From DASWHD01 sp036393335 (GTDB lineage: Bacteria; CG2-30-53-67; CG2-30-70-394), in NCBI GenBank assembly GCA_036393335.1, contig DASWHD010000138.1:1-53503 (forward strand): a stretch of 53,503 nucleotides of DNA. Reading direction: 5' to 3'. Positions 7,572-15,696 of this stretch are shown here, piece by piece; the first letter of the stretch is position 1, and each line of letters opens with the position of its first letter. Both the position numbers and the translations under genes were made by a program. The notes below the pieces were generated by a model. It saw only the letters and a program-made list of their open reading frames with translations. It did no database searches and was not told the DNA's origin.

Positions 7572-9221
7572 TCACGGTGGGGCCCCATGCTCAGCGGCAG
7601 GCTGCGCGACCAGGCGCGACAGCCGGCCGCTGCTGTGTACGGCTTCCAGGCGGTAGCGGGCACGCAGCCCTGCCTGAATTTCCCAGCCCGGATTGAACAA
7701 GAAGACGTCGCTAAAGCCGGCGGGGATCTCGGGGACATGCCCGTAGTCGGCGAGTATCAGCCGCACCTTCGGCTCCAACAGGTAACTGAGCGAAAGCACG
7801 TCCCCGGGATTGGTCTCCCCGTTGCTGGAGACGACGAGGGGGCGGTCCCCCCTGTTGATGATTCGCGCCAGCTCGGGATTGAAATAGCTCACGCCCTTGG
7901 TCCACCACGTCTCCGACCAGGAGATGGCAAGGCAAGACATCACTCCACCCAGCACAACTACCACCACGGCGCCGCAGGCCAAGGCCCGCAGGGTCCGCTC
8001 TGGCGTCCTGAGCGCGCGGCTCGCCGCATCGGCCACCATGAGCTGCAGCCCGAGCCACACGGGCATGAGGTAACGCGCCTCGGCCGAGCGCCTTCCCCCG
8101 GCTACCACGTCCGGCAGGATGACCACCGCGGCGCAGACTGCGACCAGAGTCATCACGAAGCGGCCCGCATCGCTGCGGGCGCTGCCGCGGACCGTGTATC
8201 CCGCCGCCGCCAGCACGGCCACGGAGGGCAGCCACCAGTAGCCGCCGGAGGGGAAATCAAAGAACAGGCGGCCGAGTTGCTGCAGCCAGGCCCGGGCCAG
8301 GCCCGCCAACCCCAGGTCGCGACTCATCCAGCCGGTGACGTCGTGGATGGCATGGGAGTGAATCCAGAGAAGGCTGGCCCACGGGGCGAAGACTATTCCC
8401 GCGATGGCCAGCGCCAAGGCATACGGCTTCAGCGAGCGCCGGCGCCCTGGTTCGGAGGTGACGAGGTAAAGGCCGTGGCCCAGCACCACCGCCAGGATCA
8501 GGAGATGCGAATAAAGACCCACCACCAGAGTAAGCGTATAGCGCCGCCAGGCGCGCTTCGTCCCGGTCCGCGCGGCACGCAGCAGCGCCAGGCTGGATCC
8601 GGCAGTGACGACCGCCCACAGGGCATACTCCCGAGCCTCCTGGGCGTAGAGCAGATGCAGCGGCGACACCGACACCAGGGCTGCGACGAGCCCTGCGGCG
8701 CGGCGGTCCTGGAACAGCTCCCACGCCAGCAGATACATCAGCGGCATGAGCAGCAAGCTCACCACGGCGGATACCGCCCTGGCTCCGACCTGCGGCCGCT
8801 CGCACCAGCGGGCCCAGAAGTGCGCCAACAGATAGTAGACGGGACCGTGCTCCGGCCGCTGTGCCAGGAGCGCCAGCGTGTCCCCCAGCCCCTTGTCGGC
8901 CCGTGGGCGTTGATAGCGCTGCAGCGCATCGACGGTCAGGATCTCGCCCGTGAACGTATCCCGCATGAGATCCTTGAAGGGATAGCCGAAGATGCGCAGT
9001 GAGGTATGCGCCTCGTCGTGCCAGTACACCTTGGCGTCGAGGTGAGCGAGGCGCAGCCATGCGCCGAAGGCCACGAATAGGATCACGGCGACGAGGCCCC
9101 GGCTCCGCCGTATCGCCCACCGTGCATCCCAAGAGCTCAGGCGGCCCACCTTCCGCTGCAGAAAACCCCCGCCGGCCCGCGTCACGTGGAAAGCGCCCCT
9201 GGTCACCCTCGCCTCCATCAT
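7572..9221 (-). CDS. GT-C type membrane glycosyltransferase (PMT/ArnT-like, family 39-like)
   Basis: This 549-residue protein has a basic N-terminus, about ten membrane segments and a soluble C-terminal part of about 100 residues. The first periplasmic loop has WHDEAHTSLR at about residues 67-76; this acidic pair after the first membrane helix is the catalytic signature of GT-C enzymes using polyprenyl-phosphate sugars. VSPLHLLYAQEAREYAL and GHGLYL fit the same superfamily. It probably transfers a lipid-linked sugar to a surface glycan or protein. The acceptor is unknown and no glycan cluster surrounds it. An ATG at 9218 is an equally good start. Confidence 0.7.
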   Translation of the reverse strand: MMEARVTRGAFHVTRAGGGFLQRKVGRLSSWDARWAIRRSRGLVAVILFVAFGAWLRLAHLDAKVYWHDEAHTSLRIFGYPFKDLMRDTFTGEILTVDALQRYQRPRADKGLGDTLALLAQRPEHGPVYYLLAHFWARWCERPQVGARAVSAVVSLLLMPLMYLLAWELFQDRRAAGLVAALVSVSPLHLLYAQEAREYALWAVVTAGSSLALLRAARTGTKRAWRRYTLTLVVGLYSHLLILAVVLGHGLYLVTSEPGRRRSLKPYALALAIAGIVFAPWASLLWIHSHAIHDVTGWMSRDLGLAGLARAWLQQLGRLFFDFPSGGYWWLPSVAVLAAAGYTVRGSARSDAGRFVMTLVAVCAAVVILPDVVAGGRRSAEARYLMPVWLGLQLMVADAASRALRTPERTLRALACGAVVVVVLGGVMSCLAISWSETWWTKGVSYFNPELARIINRGDRPLVVSSNGETNPGDVLSLSYLLEPKVRLILADYGHVPEIPAGFSDVFLFNPGWEIQAGLRARYRLEAVHSSGRLSRLVAQPAAEHGAPP

Positions 9222-9524
9222 CCCTACCCCCCATGTCGGCGCCCAGCGAATTTATGGGACACACTCGGCGCAAGCGGGAAAGGGGCCGGACCCGAGGGTG
9301 AGGGAACCGCCCATGACGCGGGTGCTGTCATGCTCCGGGGCGGCAAAGATCGCCGTGACCGGCTCCGCGCGGCAGCGCCCCGTGGACCGTCAACCGCTGC
9401 CGCCACAAACGGCCAAAGCCGCGCGTTGCGGATGGGAGTGCCGGAGCCTGCGCGACCGTTCGACAGAATCCGAGCCGACGATCAAGGGACCTCTGTCTCC
9501 TCTTGACGACGGGCGTCGCAATGC

Positions 9525-9541
9525 GAGACACGGTTTGTCTC
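9525..9541. promoter_or_regulatory. Inverted repeat GAGACA-N5-TGTCTC, possible activator site
   Basis: Six-base arms at 9525-9530 and 9536-9541 lie about 140 bases upstream of the sigma-54 promoter at 9682. That is the usual distance for an enhancer-binding-protein site. The role is inferred only from position and symmetry. The rest of 9222-9890 holds no recognisable gene. Confidence 0.35.
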
Positions 9542-9681
9542 ATAATCGAACGATCGCCCCAAGGAGAGGGGCCTTGCGGTCGCGGGGAGGAGGACTCGCC
9601 CCAGGTCTTCCTGACCTAACCCGTTATTTTCATAAGACGGTTGATGGAAAAGGCGGTGGGAGGTGGGGCATCGCCTCGGCC

Positions 9682-9697
9682 TGGCCCGGCGTTTGCT
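9682..9697 (+). promoter_or_regulatory. Sigma-54 promoter upstream of the PEP-CTERM gene
   Basis: TGGCCCG-N4-TTGCT matches the sigma-54 consensus TGGCACG-N4-TTGCW with one mismatch and exact GG-N10-GC spacing (GG 9683-9684, GC 9695-9696). Transcription would start near 9708, leaving an untranslated leader of about 180 bases before the ATG at 9891. PEP-CTERM genes in other bacteria are often controlled by sigma-54 with the PrsK/PrsR pair, which supports the call. Confidence 0.7.
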
Positions 9698-9890
9698 GGG
9701 AGAGAATCAAGCGGGGCCCGGGAGGGCGGATGCGGAACGGCCTGCTGCCCGCAAGATGGACTCCAAACCACCCCTCGGCCATGCAACCTCACGCCGGCGA
9801 ACCGCCCACGGCAGTCTGCGCGGCCAACGTCGCAAAAGCAATTTCCTACCAGTCTGGAAACAACTGAAGCAACACCTTGGAGGATACGGG

Positions 9891-10730
9891 ATGTACTGCT
9901 CACGGCACCCTTTCGCCATCGCTATGTGCTCGATCTCCGTCTGGGCCCAATGGAGCGGTGCCGCTGCGGGTGCGCCGCTCCCCATTGACCTCACGGGTTG
10001 GACCGAACAGGGCCCCCCGGCCAACGGCACCTGGGCGGTATCTGGCGGCGGCACCGAGGTCTCCCAGTCGCTCAACGGCGGGCCGACGTTTTTTGTCAGT
10101 CCGAACGCCTACATCAATACCACGTTCACAGGCAAGTTCATGGTCCAGACGGCCGGGGACGACGACATCATCGGCTTTGTCTTCGGGTACCGTTCTCCGC
10201 TGGCAGGGGATGCCACGGACGACTTCGACTTCCTGCTGTTCGACTGGAAGCAGCTCCAGCAGTTCTTCGCTGCCACGACGGCGCAGGAAGGGTTTAGCCT
10301 GAACCGGGTCAACGGCACGTTCGAAGCCTTGCCCATCAACGGGGGCGTGAACGACGTCTTCTGGCACCACGAACAGGGCGGGGGAAACGACCTTACCGGG
10401 TTCGATGTGCTCGGCTCGGACTGGGGCCCCACCAGGGGATGGGAGGACAATACCGAGTATGAATTTACGCTCCTCTACCAGACCGACCGGATCAAGATCG
10501 ACCTCAAGGGAGGCAGCGGGACCTTCGCCGCCGGCCAGACGATCTTCGACGTCGCCGGCAGTTTCCAGGCGGGGCGTTTCGGCTTCTACGACTACTCGCA
10601 GGGGCTCGTGAAGTACCAGGGTTTCACGGCGGAAGAGACACCCGTCCCCGAGCCCGCCTCCGTCCTCCTCCTGGCCACGGGCGTCGTGGGGTTGACCCTC
10701 GTCCGGCGCCGGGGCGACAAGGGCCGGTAA
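9891..10730 (+). CDS. PEP-CTERM sorted protein with thrombospondin C-terminal-like domain
   Basis: This 279-residue secreted protein has an N-terminal signal peptide (about residues 1-28, ending in AAAGA). A central beta-sandwich has DDDIIGFVFGYRS, FLLFDWKQLQQ, TRGWEDNTEYEF and GRFGFYDYSQ, matching the pattern of the thrombospondin C-terminal/L-lectin-like fold. The C-terminal sorting signal is VPEPA (252-256) plus a hydrophobic stretch and RRRGDKGR. Exosortase would cut and anchor it in the envelope or matrix. GGAGG at 9879-9883 supports the ATG at 9891. No exosortase is in the window. The ligand is unknown; the fold often binds calcium and glycans or proteins. Confidence 0.85.
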   Translation: MYCSRHPFAIAMCSISVWAQWSGAAAGAPLPIDLTGWTEQGPPANGTWAVSGGGTEVSQSLNGGPTFFVSPNAYINTTFTGKFMVQTAGDDDIIGFVFGYRSPLAGDATDDFDFLLFDWKQLQQFFAATTAQEGFSLNRVNGTFEALPINGGVNDVFWHHEQGGGNDLTGFDVLGSDWGPTRGWEDNTEYEFTLLYQTDRIKIDLKGGSGTFAAGQTIFDVAGSFQAGRFGFYDYSQGLVKYQGFTAEETPVPEPASVLLLATGVVGLTLVRRRGDKGR

Positions 10731-10884
10731 TCGCGATCTCCTTGCAGGGAGAAACCACACCGGCTCGATGGCGGGCGGGAGGACGAGAACGACGCGCACG
10801 TCAGTAAAGGTGGCGGGTGGCGCTCGAGTTGCCACCCCGTTGCCCCCCACGGCTGCGGCTGTACGGGGGCCAACCCACGGCCGA

Positions 10885-10903
10885 CCATGGGGCGAGCCCA
10901 TGG
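10885..10903. promoter_or_regulatory. Inverted repeat upstream of lutA
   Basis: CCATGGG-N5-CCCATGG ends 30 bases before the lutA start codon. It could be an operator for a lactate-responsive regulator, but it does not match the GntR-type LutR/LldR site I know, and no regulator gene is adjacent. Confidence 0.25.
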
Positions 10904-10933
10904 ACGTAAACCGCCCCGGCAATCGGAGACCCC

Positions 10934-11671
10934 ATGCGCGTCGGCCTGTTTGTCACCTGTCTCGTGGACCTGATGCGCCCGAGCATCGGGTTTGCGGCCC
11001 TACGCCTGCTGGAGGCGGCGGGATGCGAGGTGATCGTCCCTGAAACGCAGACCTGTTGTGGTCAGCCGGGCTACAACGCGGGGGATCGCGCAGCCGCCGC
11101 GGCGCTGGCGCGCAAGGTGGTGCGGGAGCTCGACGGCTGCGAGTACGTCGTCTTGCCGTCCGGCTCCTGCGCGGCCACGATCCGCGTGCACTAGCCAACC
11201 TTGTTTGAAGGCGAACCGGCGATGCGTACGGCGGCGACACGCGTGGCCGCGCGCACCTATGAGTTGACCGATTTTCTGGTCAATGTGGCCCGCATCCAGT
11301 CCGTCCCCGGTCGGTACTCCGGCATGCTTACCTATCACGACTCGTGCGCCGGGCTGCGCGAGCTGGGGGTGCAGGCACAGCCGCGGGCGCTGCTGGCGCG
11401 GATGCCTGGGGTGACCCTCGTCGAGATGCGCGAGTCCACCACCTGCTGCGGCTTCGGCGGCACCTTCTCCGTCCAGTTCGGCGAACTCTCGGCGCACATG
11501 ACGGACCAAAAGTGCGGCCACATCGCCCAGACCGGCGCGGCCGCCATCGTGGCCGGGGACCTCGGCTGCCTGCTCAACATCGAGGGACGGCTACGCCGCC
11601 GTGGCGATCTCCAGACCCGGGTGTGGCACATCGCCGAGGTCCTGGCCGGCGAGGACGGCGTATGCAAGTAA
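10934..11671 (+). pseudogene. lutA: L-lactate utilisation protein LutA/LldE, interrupted by an in-frame TAG
   Basis: The two halves (10934-11194 and from 11195 on) are in the same frame, split by TAG at 11192-11194, codon 87. Before it, the protein has TCCGQPGYNAG (C41, C42) and LPSGSCA. After it, it has YHDSCAGLRELG and STTCCGFGGTFSVQFGELS. These are the two cysteine-rich CCG domains of LutA, which bind Fe-S clusters and work with LutB and LutC in lactate oxidation. Homologues have H-Y-P at the break, so TAG most simply derives from TAC by one base change. Read through, it would be 245 residues, the normal length. GGAG lies seven bases before the ATG. The change may be a true nonsense mutation or a sequencing error. 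Confidence 0.85.
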
Positions 11672-12783
11672 CCGCGCTGCACTTCCAACGCACGGCCGCG
11701 GCGAGTCTCCACGACGCGCAGCTCCAACGCGCGCTGGCGAGGTTGCAGACGAAGTTCGTCGACGCCCGCGCCGCGGCGACGGAGATTCGTGACCGGGCGC
11801 TCCGCGCCCTCGATCGTCATCTGCTGCGGTTCGAGCGAGAGGCCACCGCCCGCGGGACGGTGGTCCACTGGGCCGAGAGTGCGGAGGACGTCAAGCGCAT
11901 CGTGGCCGAGATCGCCGACCTGTGCCGCGAGGCGCGCGAGGTGTTGCGCCCCCGGTTCCTCGCGGCCGACCTGGGGATCACCGGCGCGAATTTCCTGGTT
12001 GCCGAGACCGGCTCGGTGGTGCTCGTCACCAACGAGGGCAACGGCCGGCTATGCACCACCCTGCCGCGGGTGCACGTCGCCCTCACCGGCATCGAGAAGG
12101 TGGTGCCGACCCTGGAAGACGTGACCACCCTCCTGCGCCTGCTGCCACGCGCGGCCACCGGCCAGTCGATCACCAACTACGTCTCGGTCCTCACCGGTAC
12201 GAAGGGCGCCGACGAGAGCGACGGGCCGGACCACTTTCACATCATCCTGCTCGACAATGGCCGCAGCGGCCTGCTCGGCACGGAGCTCCAGCCGATGCTG
12301 CGCTGTATCCGCTGTGGCGCCTGCATGAACCACTGTCCCGTGTACCAGAGCATTGGCGGCCATCCCTATGGCTGGGTCTATCCGGGGCCGATTGGCTCGG
12401 TGCTCACCCCGGCCTTCATGGGCCTGGAAAACGCCCTCGACCTACCGCACGCCTCGACCCTGTGCGGCGCATGCGCCGCGGTGTGCCCGGTGTCGATCCC
12501 GCTGCCCGACCTGCTGCGCCACCTGCGCCACCGCCAGGTGGAGCGCCACCTGCGGCCGCGGCCAGAGCGCATCGGTCTATGGATCTGGTCGTGGCTGGCA
12601 CAGCGCCCGGCGCTCTACGCCATGGCCGCGCGCAGCGCCGCACGACTGCTCCGCATCCTCGCCGGGCGTAAGCACCGGCTGCTCCACCTCCCCGGCGCCT
12701 CCGGATGGATGCGCGCACGGGATCTGCCGGCGCCGGCCGGCCGGACCTTCCGCGATCTCTATCGCACCGGACGGCGGGCATGA
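11662..12783 (+). CDS. lutB: L-lactate utilisation iron-sulfur protein LutB/LldF with large internal deletion
   Basis: The open frame is 373 residues against about 470 in the family. It starts inside the end of lutA (10-base overlap). The C-terminal ferredoxin-like part is complete: CIRCGACMNHCP and CGACAAVCP would hold two 4Fe-4S clusters, preceded by LGITGANFLVAETGS and TNEGNGRL. Between VHWAESAEDVKRIVAEIADLC and REAREVLRPRFLAADLG, about 85 residues are missing compared with Bacillus subtilis LutB as I recall it, including the TKGKSMVTEEI and VETDLGEYI stretches. A further 14 or so residues seem absent near residue 45. The deletions keep the frame. The product is probably non-functional. 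Confidence 0.8.
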   Translation: MQVTALHFQRTAAASLHDAQLQRALARLQTKFVDARAAATEIRDRALRALDRHLLRFEREATARGTVVHWAESAEDVKRIVAEIADLCREAREVLRPRFLAADLGITGANFLVAETGSVVLVTNEGNGRLCTTLPRVHVALTGIEKVVPTLEDVTTLLRLLPRAATGQSITNYVSVLTGTKGADESDGPDHFHIILLDNGRSGLLGTELQPMLRCIRCGACMNHCPVYQSIGGHPYGWVYPGPIGSVLTPAFMGLENALDLPHASTLCGACAAVCPVSIPLPDLLRHLRHRQVERHLRPRPERIGLWIWSWLAQRPALYAMAARSAARLLRILAGRKHRLLHLPGASGWMRARDLPAPAGRTFRDLYRTGRRA

Positions 12784-13424
12784 GCGCGCGTGAGGCCATC
12801 CTGGCGCGGATCGCCCGGGCGCGCGGCGTCGCGGGTGCGGCGGTCGACGCCGACGACCTCATCCGTCGCCATCCGCGCGGGCCGACCGCGCCGCCGGACG
12901 AGGATCTGGTGCAGTGGTTCTGCTCGCAGGCGGCGCACCTGGCGAGCGACGTCGCCCGCGCGGCGACGCTGGCGGAGGTCCCGGAACAGGCGGCGCGATA
13001 CCTGCGGGAGCGGCAGCTACCCATGCAGGCGGTCTGCTGGCCGGGGCTGGCGGCCCTCGACTGGCGCACCGCCGGCATCGCTGCGGCGGCCCGGCCGGTG
13101 CGTAACACCGACCTGGTCGGTATCACCGGCGCCTGCGCCGCCATCGCCGAGACCGGCACGCTGATGCTCCTCTCCGGGCTTGACACCCCGGCCACCGTCA
13201 GCCTCCTGCCCGAGACCCACATCGCCGTGGTGGAGCAGGCGCGGATCGTCGCCACCATGGAAGACGCTTGGGACCGCCTGCGCGCCGAGCATTCCGCCCT
13301 GCCGCGCGCGGTAACCTTCGTCTCGGGACCGTCGCGCACGGCGGACGTCGAGCAGACCGTGACCCTCGGCGCCCACGGGCCCTACCGCGTCCTGATCCTC
13401 GTAGTCGAGGCGCCGGGCCGATAA
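12780..13424 (+). CDS. lutC: Lactate utilisation protein LutC/YkgG family
   Basis: This 214-residue protein starts at an ATG overlapping the lutB stop (ATGA). The LUD domain shows TDLVGITGACAAIAETGTLMLLSG, LLPETHIAVV and FVSGPSRTADVEQTVTLGAHGP, the conserved run of the family. It is of normal length and shows no break, unlike its two upstream partners. LutC acts with LutA and LutB in cytoplasmic L-lactate oxidation to pyruvate. With lutA and lutB damaged it may be translated without a working complex. Confidence 0.85.
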   Translation: MSAREAILARIARARGVAGAAVDADDLIRRHPRGPTAPPDEDLVQWFCSQAAHLASDVARAATLAEVPEQAARYLRERQLPMQAVCWPGLAALDWRTAGIAAAARPVRNTDLVGITGACAAIAETGTLMLLSGLDTPATVSLLPETHIAVVEQARIVATMEDAWDRLRAEHSALPRAVTFVSGPSRTADVEQTVTLGAHGPYRVLILVVEAPGR

Positions 13425-13451
13425 CCCACCGCGCGCGGTGCGACGCCACCG

Positions 13452-13663
13452 ATGCCGGTCCCCGGCACGCCACTGTTCGAGGCGGTGGAGCGAGGGGAGT
13501 ACGCGGAGCTGGAGCCCCCCAGGAGCTGGCCGCCGAGCTACGGACCTTCCTCGCCCACCTGGAGCTGACCGGGACGATCTTCCGCTCCAACCACGCGAGC
13601 AGGTCCTCGCCGGTACCCTGCCGCAGAGCAAACCAGCGCTACGACGTCAGGCCGTGGCGGCGA
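13452..13663 (+). pseudogene. C-terminal remnant of a radical SAM protein gene, frameshifted
   Basis: Three frames must be joined. First comes TPLFEAVERGEYAELE (about 13467-13517). A shift then gives QELAAELRTFLAHLELTGTIFRSNHAS (about 13522-13602), and another gives VLAGTLPQSKPAL (about 13603-13643). The last two pieces match the C-terminal end of a family of short radical SAM proteins that ends with FRSNHASNYLPLxGxLPxDK. The CxxxCxxC domain is absent. So this is a 3' fragment with at least two frameshifts, converging with the lipoprotein gene at 13673. Confidence 0.6.
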
Positions 13664-13672
13664 GCTCCGGGG

Positions 13673-14470
13673 TCACAGAGGGAGATTGACGATGTGAGAG
13701 GTCGCGCCGATCTTCACCCCGAGGCGTAAGGTCTTGGCCGATCGCGCCTCGTCGTGGCCCGGGAAGAAGAGGTAGCCGTAGGCGAGCTCGCCTCGGCCCA
13801 CCCGCCGGTTTTGTAACGAGTGCCGGGCGAGGTCGTTGCTGACCTGACTCCCCAGCTTGTCGTAGCGGCTGGCCCCCCCGCCGACGGCCCCGGCCGCGGC
13901 ACCGAGGACCGCGCCCTTGCTCGTGGTGTCCGCCAGGTTCTCACCGGTGAGCACGCCCACGGCAAAACCGGCCACCGCGCCCGCCGCGCCCAGCAAGGTC
14001 GCGGGCTTGGCCGCCCCCAGGAACGTCTCACCCATCTCCACCTTGCCCTTCACCCGACGATACGCCTGGTCGGAGCTCAGCAGGGGCCAGGCGTTCCCCT
14101 GTCCGTCGATGAGCAGGGTCTGACCGGGCACCACCTGGACCGTGTCGTCGCTCTGGTTGTCGATGACGAAGCGCACCGGCAGCAAACCGGCGCCGCGGAT
14201 GTCGAACCCGAACACCGCCTTGGCCTCCCGCCCGTCGACGTAGGGCCTGGCGACCAGCTTCACCCCTGCCACCTCCACGTGGTCCGCCTGGGCCTCGGGC
14301 AGGGGAATCGGCGCCACCCGCTCGCCGTAGGTCGCGCAACCGGCGACCAGGGCCGCGACCAGCCACCCGGCGACTGCCCCCCAGCCGATCCGGCCCCCCC
14401 GCCGGCGTCTCCCCACCACCGCAGGGCGCACGCCGACGGGATACGGATCGAACGAAGAATTACGTTGCAT
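13673..14470 (-). CDS. Predicted lipoprotein, function unknown
   Basis: The protein has 265 residues and a lipobox LVAGC after an unusually long, basic 50-residue N-terminus, so it should be lipidated at that cysteine. The middle part (KLVARPYVDGREAKAVFGFDIRGAGLLPVRFVIDNQSD) looks like an all-beta domain. Residues about 165-205 are glycine/alanine-rich and hydrophobic (GAAGAVAGFAVGVLTG, AVLGAAAGAVGGG), as in glycine-zipper segments that insert into membranes. I do not recognise a named family. The start is ATG at 14470, with a GTG two codons upstream as an alternative. Confidence 0.65.
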   Translation of the reverse strand: MQRNSSFDPYPVGVRPAVVGRRRRGGRIGWGAVAGWLVAALVAGCATYGERVAPIPLPEAQADHVEVAGVKLVARPYVDGREAKAVFGFDIRGAGLLPVRFVIDNQSDDTVQVVPGQTLLIDGQGNAWPLLSSDQAYRRVKGKVEMGETFLGAAKPATLLGAAGAVAGFAVGVLTGENLADTTSKGAVLGAAAGAVGGGASRYDKLGSQVSNDLARHSLQNRRVGRGELAYGYLFFPGHDEARSAKTLRLGVKIGATSHIVNLPL

Positions 14471-14733
14471 CACCACCGCTCCAGGAAGCACGAGTAAAAG
14501 CTTAGCGCAGATGCGGGTAGTTTTCTCACCGCTCCCCATGCCGCGCTGCCGCACCCGGAGGGGATGAAATAGGGGGGTGGGGAGAAGGATAAAAGAGGCA
14601 AAGAGATCGGCTGGCCGCGCCCAACCTTCCCCCACCCTGCACCCCTCATCCCCTGTCCATCCGGGACGTCTGTTCGTATCTTCGGAGCCGCACGCTGGAC
14701 ACGGGCCGAGTCGCACGACGATCCCGCCATGGT

Positions 14734-15543
14734 TCACCGGATCAGGCGCCGGGTCATGAGGAGGTGGGCGGCGAGGAGCAGGGCGGGGGCGACGGCGAGC
14801 CAGGCGGCCAGGTGCCAGAGACCGGCGAGGGTGGCGGTGCCGAAGGCGGCCGGGCGGGCCATGGCCATGACGTGGTAGAGCGGCGTCCAGGCCGCGACGC
14901 GCCCCGCCCACGCCGGCAGCACGGCCACCGGAAAGAAGGTCTCGCCAAACAGGAACATGGGGAGCAGGAAGAGGAAGATCGGGTAGTTGAACGAGTCGAT
15001 GGTCGGCAGCGCCGCCGTACACAACAGGCCGATGGCGGCGAACACCAGGGCGGTGGTGGCCGCCGCCAGAAGCAGCGGCCCGGCCGCGGCGAGGGGGACC
15101 AGACCGAAGCCGCCGACCACTGCCAGCACGGCGACGGCCCCCACCATGCCCCGGGTCGCCCCCCACAGGACCTCGCCCAGGAGGATGTCCCCCAGGGTCA
15201 GCGGCGTGGCGGTCATGGCGTCCCAGATCTTCTGGTAGAACATGCGCACGAAGCTGCTGTAGCTGGTCTCGAAGAAACTGCCGTACATGGCGGCGATCAC
15301 CACCAGGGCGGGGGCGATGTAGCGGGCGTAGCTCACCGGCACGCCGCCGTACTCGAGGTCGGTGATCAGGCGCCCGACGCCGGCACCGAAGGCGGCCAGG
15401 TAGAGGAGGGGCTCCAGCAGAGGCGGCACGATGATGGTGTGCCAGTGGCGCAGCCCCTGGCGGTAGTTGCGCCGCCACACCCGCCACGCCCGCCAGGAGG
15501 GGGCGGCGAGGCGCAGGGAGGCGAGGGGGCGGGGGGACAACAT
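14734..15543 (-). CDS. ABC-2 type transporter permease (NodJ-like)
   Basis: This 269-residue membrane protein has six predicted helices and the ABC-2 signature region SFNYPIFLFLLPMFLFGETFFPVAVLP. The YGSFFETSYSSFVRMFYQKIWDAMTATPLT segment is typical of NodJ/DrrB-type exporters. With the ATPase gene 153 bases upstream on the same strand it would form an exporter of a lipid, glycan or drug-like molecule. The substrate cannot be told from sequence. It begins at ATG 15543 and ends at a TGA beginning the gap to the lipoprotein gene. Confidence 0.85.
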   Translation of the reverse strand: MLSPRPLASLRLAAPSWRAWRVWRRNYRQGLRHWHTIIVPPLLEPLLYLAAFGAGVGRLITDLEYGGVPVSYARYIAPALVVIAAMYGSFFETSYSSFVRMFYQKIWDAMTATPLTLGDILLGEVLWGATRGMVGAVAVLAVVGGFGLVPLAAAGPLLLAAATTALVFAAIGLLCTAALPTIDSFNYPIFLFLLPMFLFGETFFPVAVLPAWAGRVAAWTPLYHVMAMARPAAFGTATLAGLWHLAAWLAVAPALLLAAHLLMTRRLIR

Positions 15544-15696
15544 CGTCGCGGGCGGGGGGACGCGCAGCGGGGATCGGCGAAGGTGCCAGTCCTCGCGGGC
15601 CGGCAGATTATTGGCGAGGCGAGCGCTCGGGAATCACCCGGCCAGCGCGGCCGACCCGCGCCTCCGGGACCCACGGCGCGATGGCTACGCCGGTCG

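Noticed and set aside
11192..11194. Pyrrolysine or selenocysteine-like recoding of the lutA TAG
   Set aside because: The position is an ordinary tyrosine in homologues, no pyl genes are seen, and lutB next door is also damaged, so a mutation is simpler.
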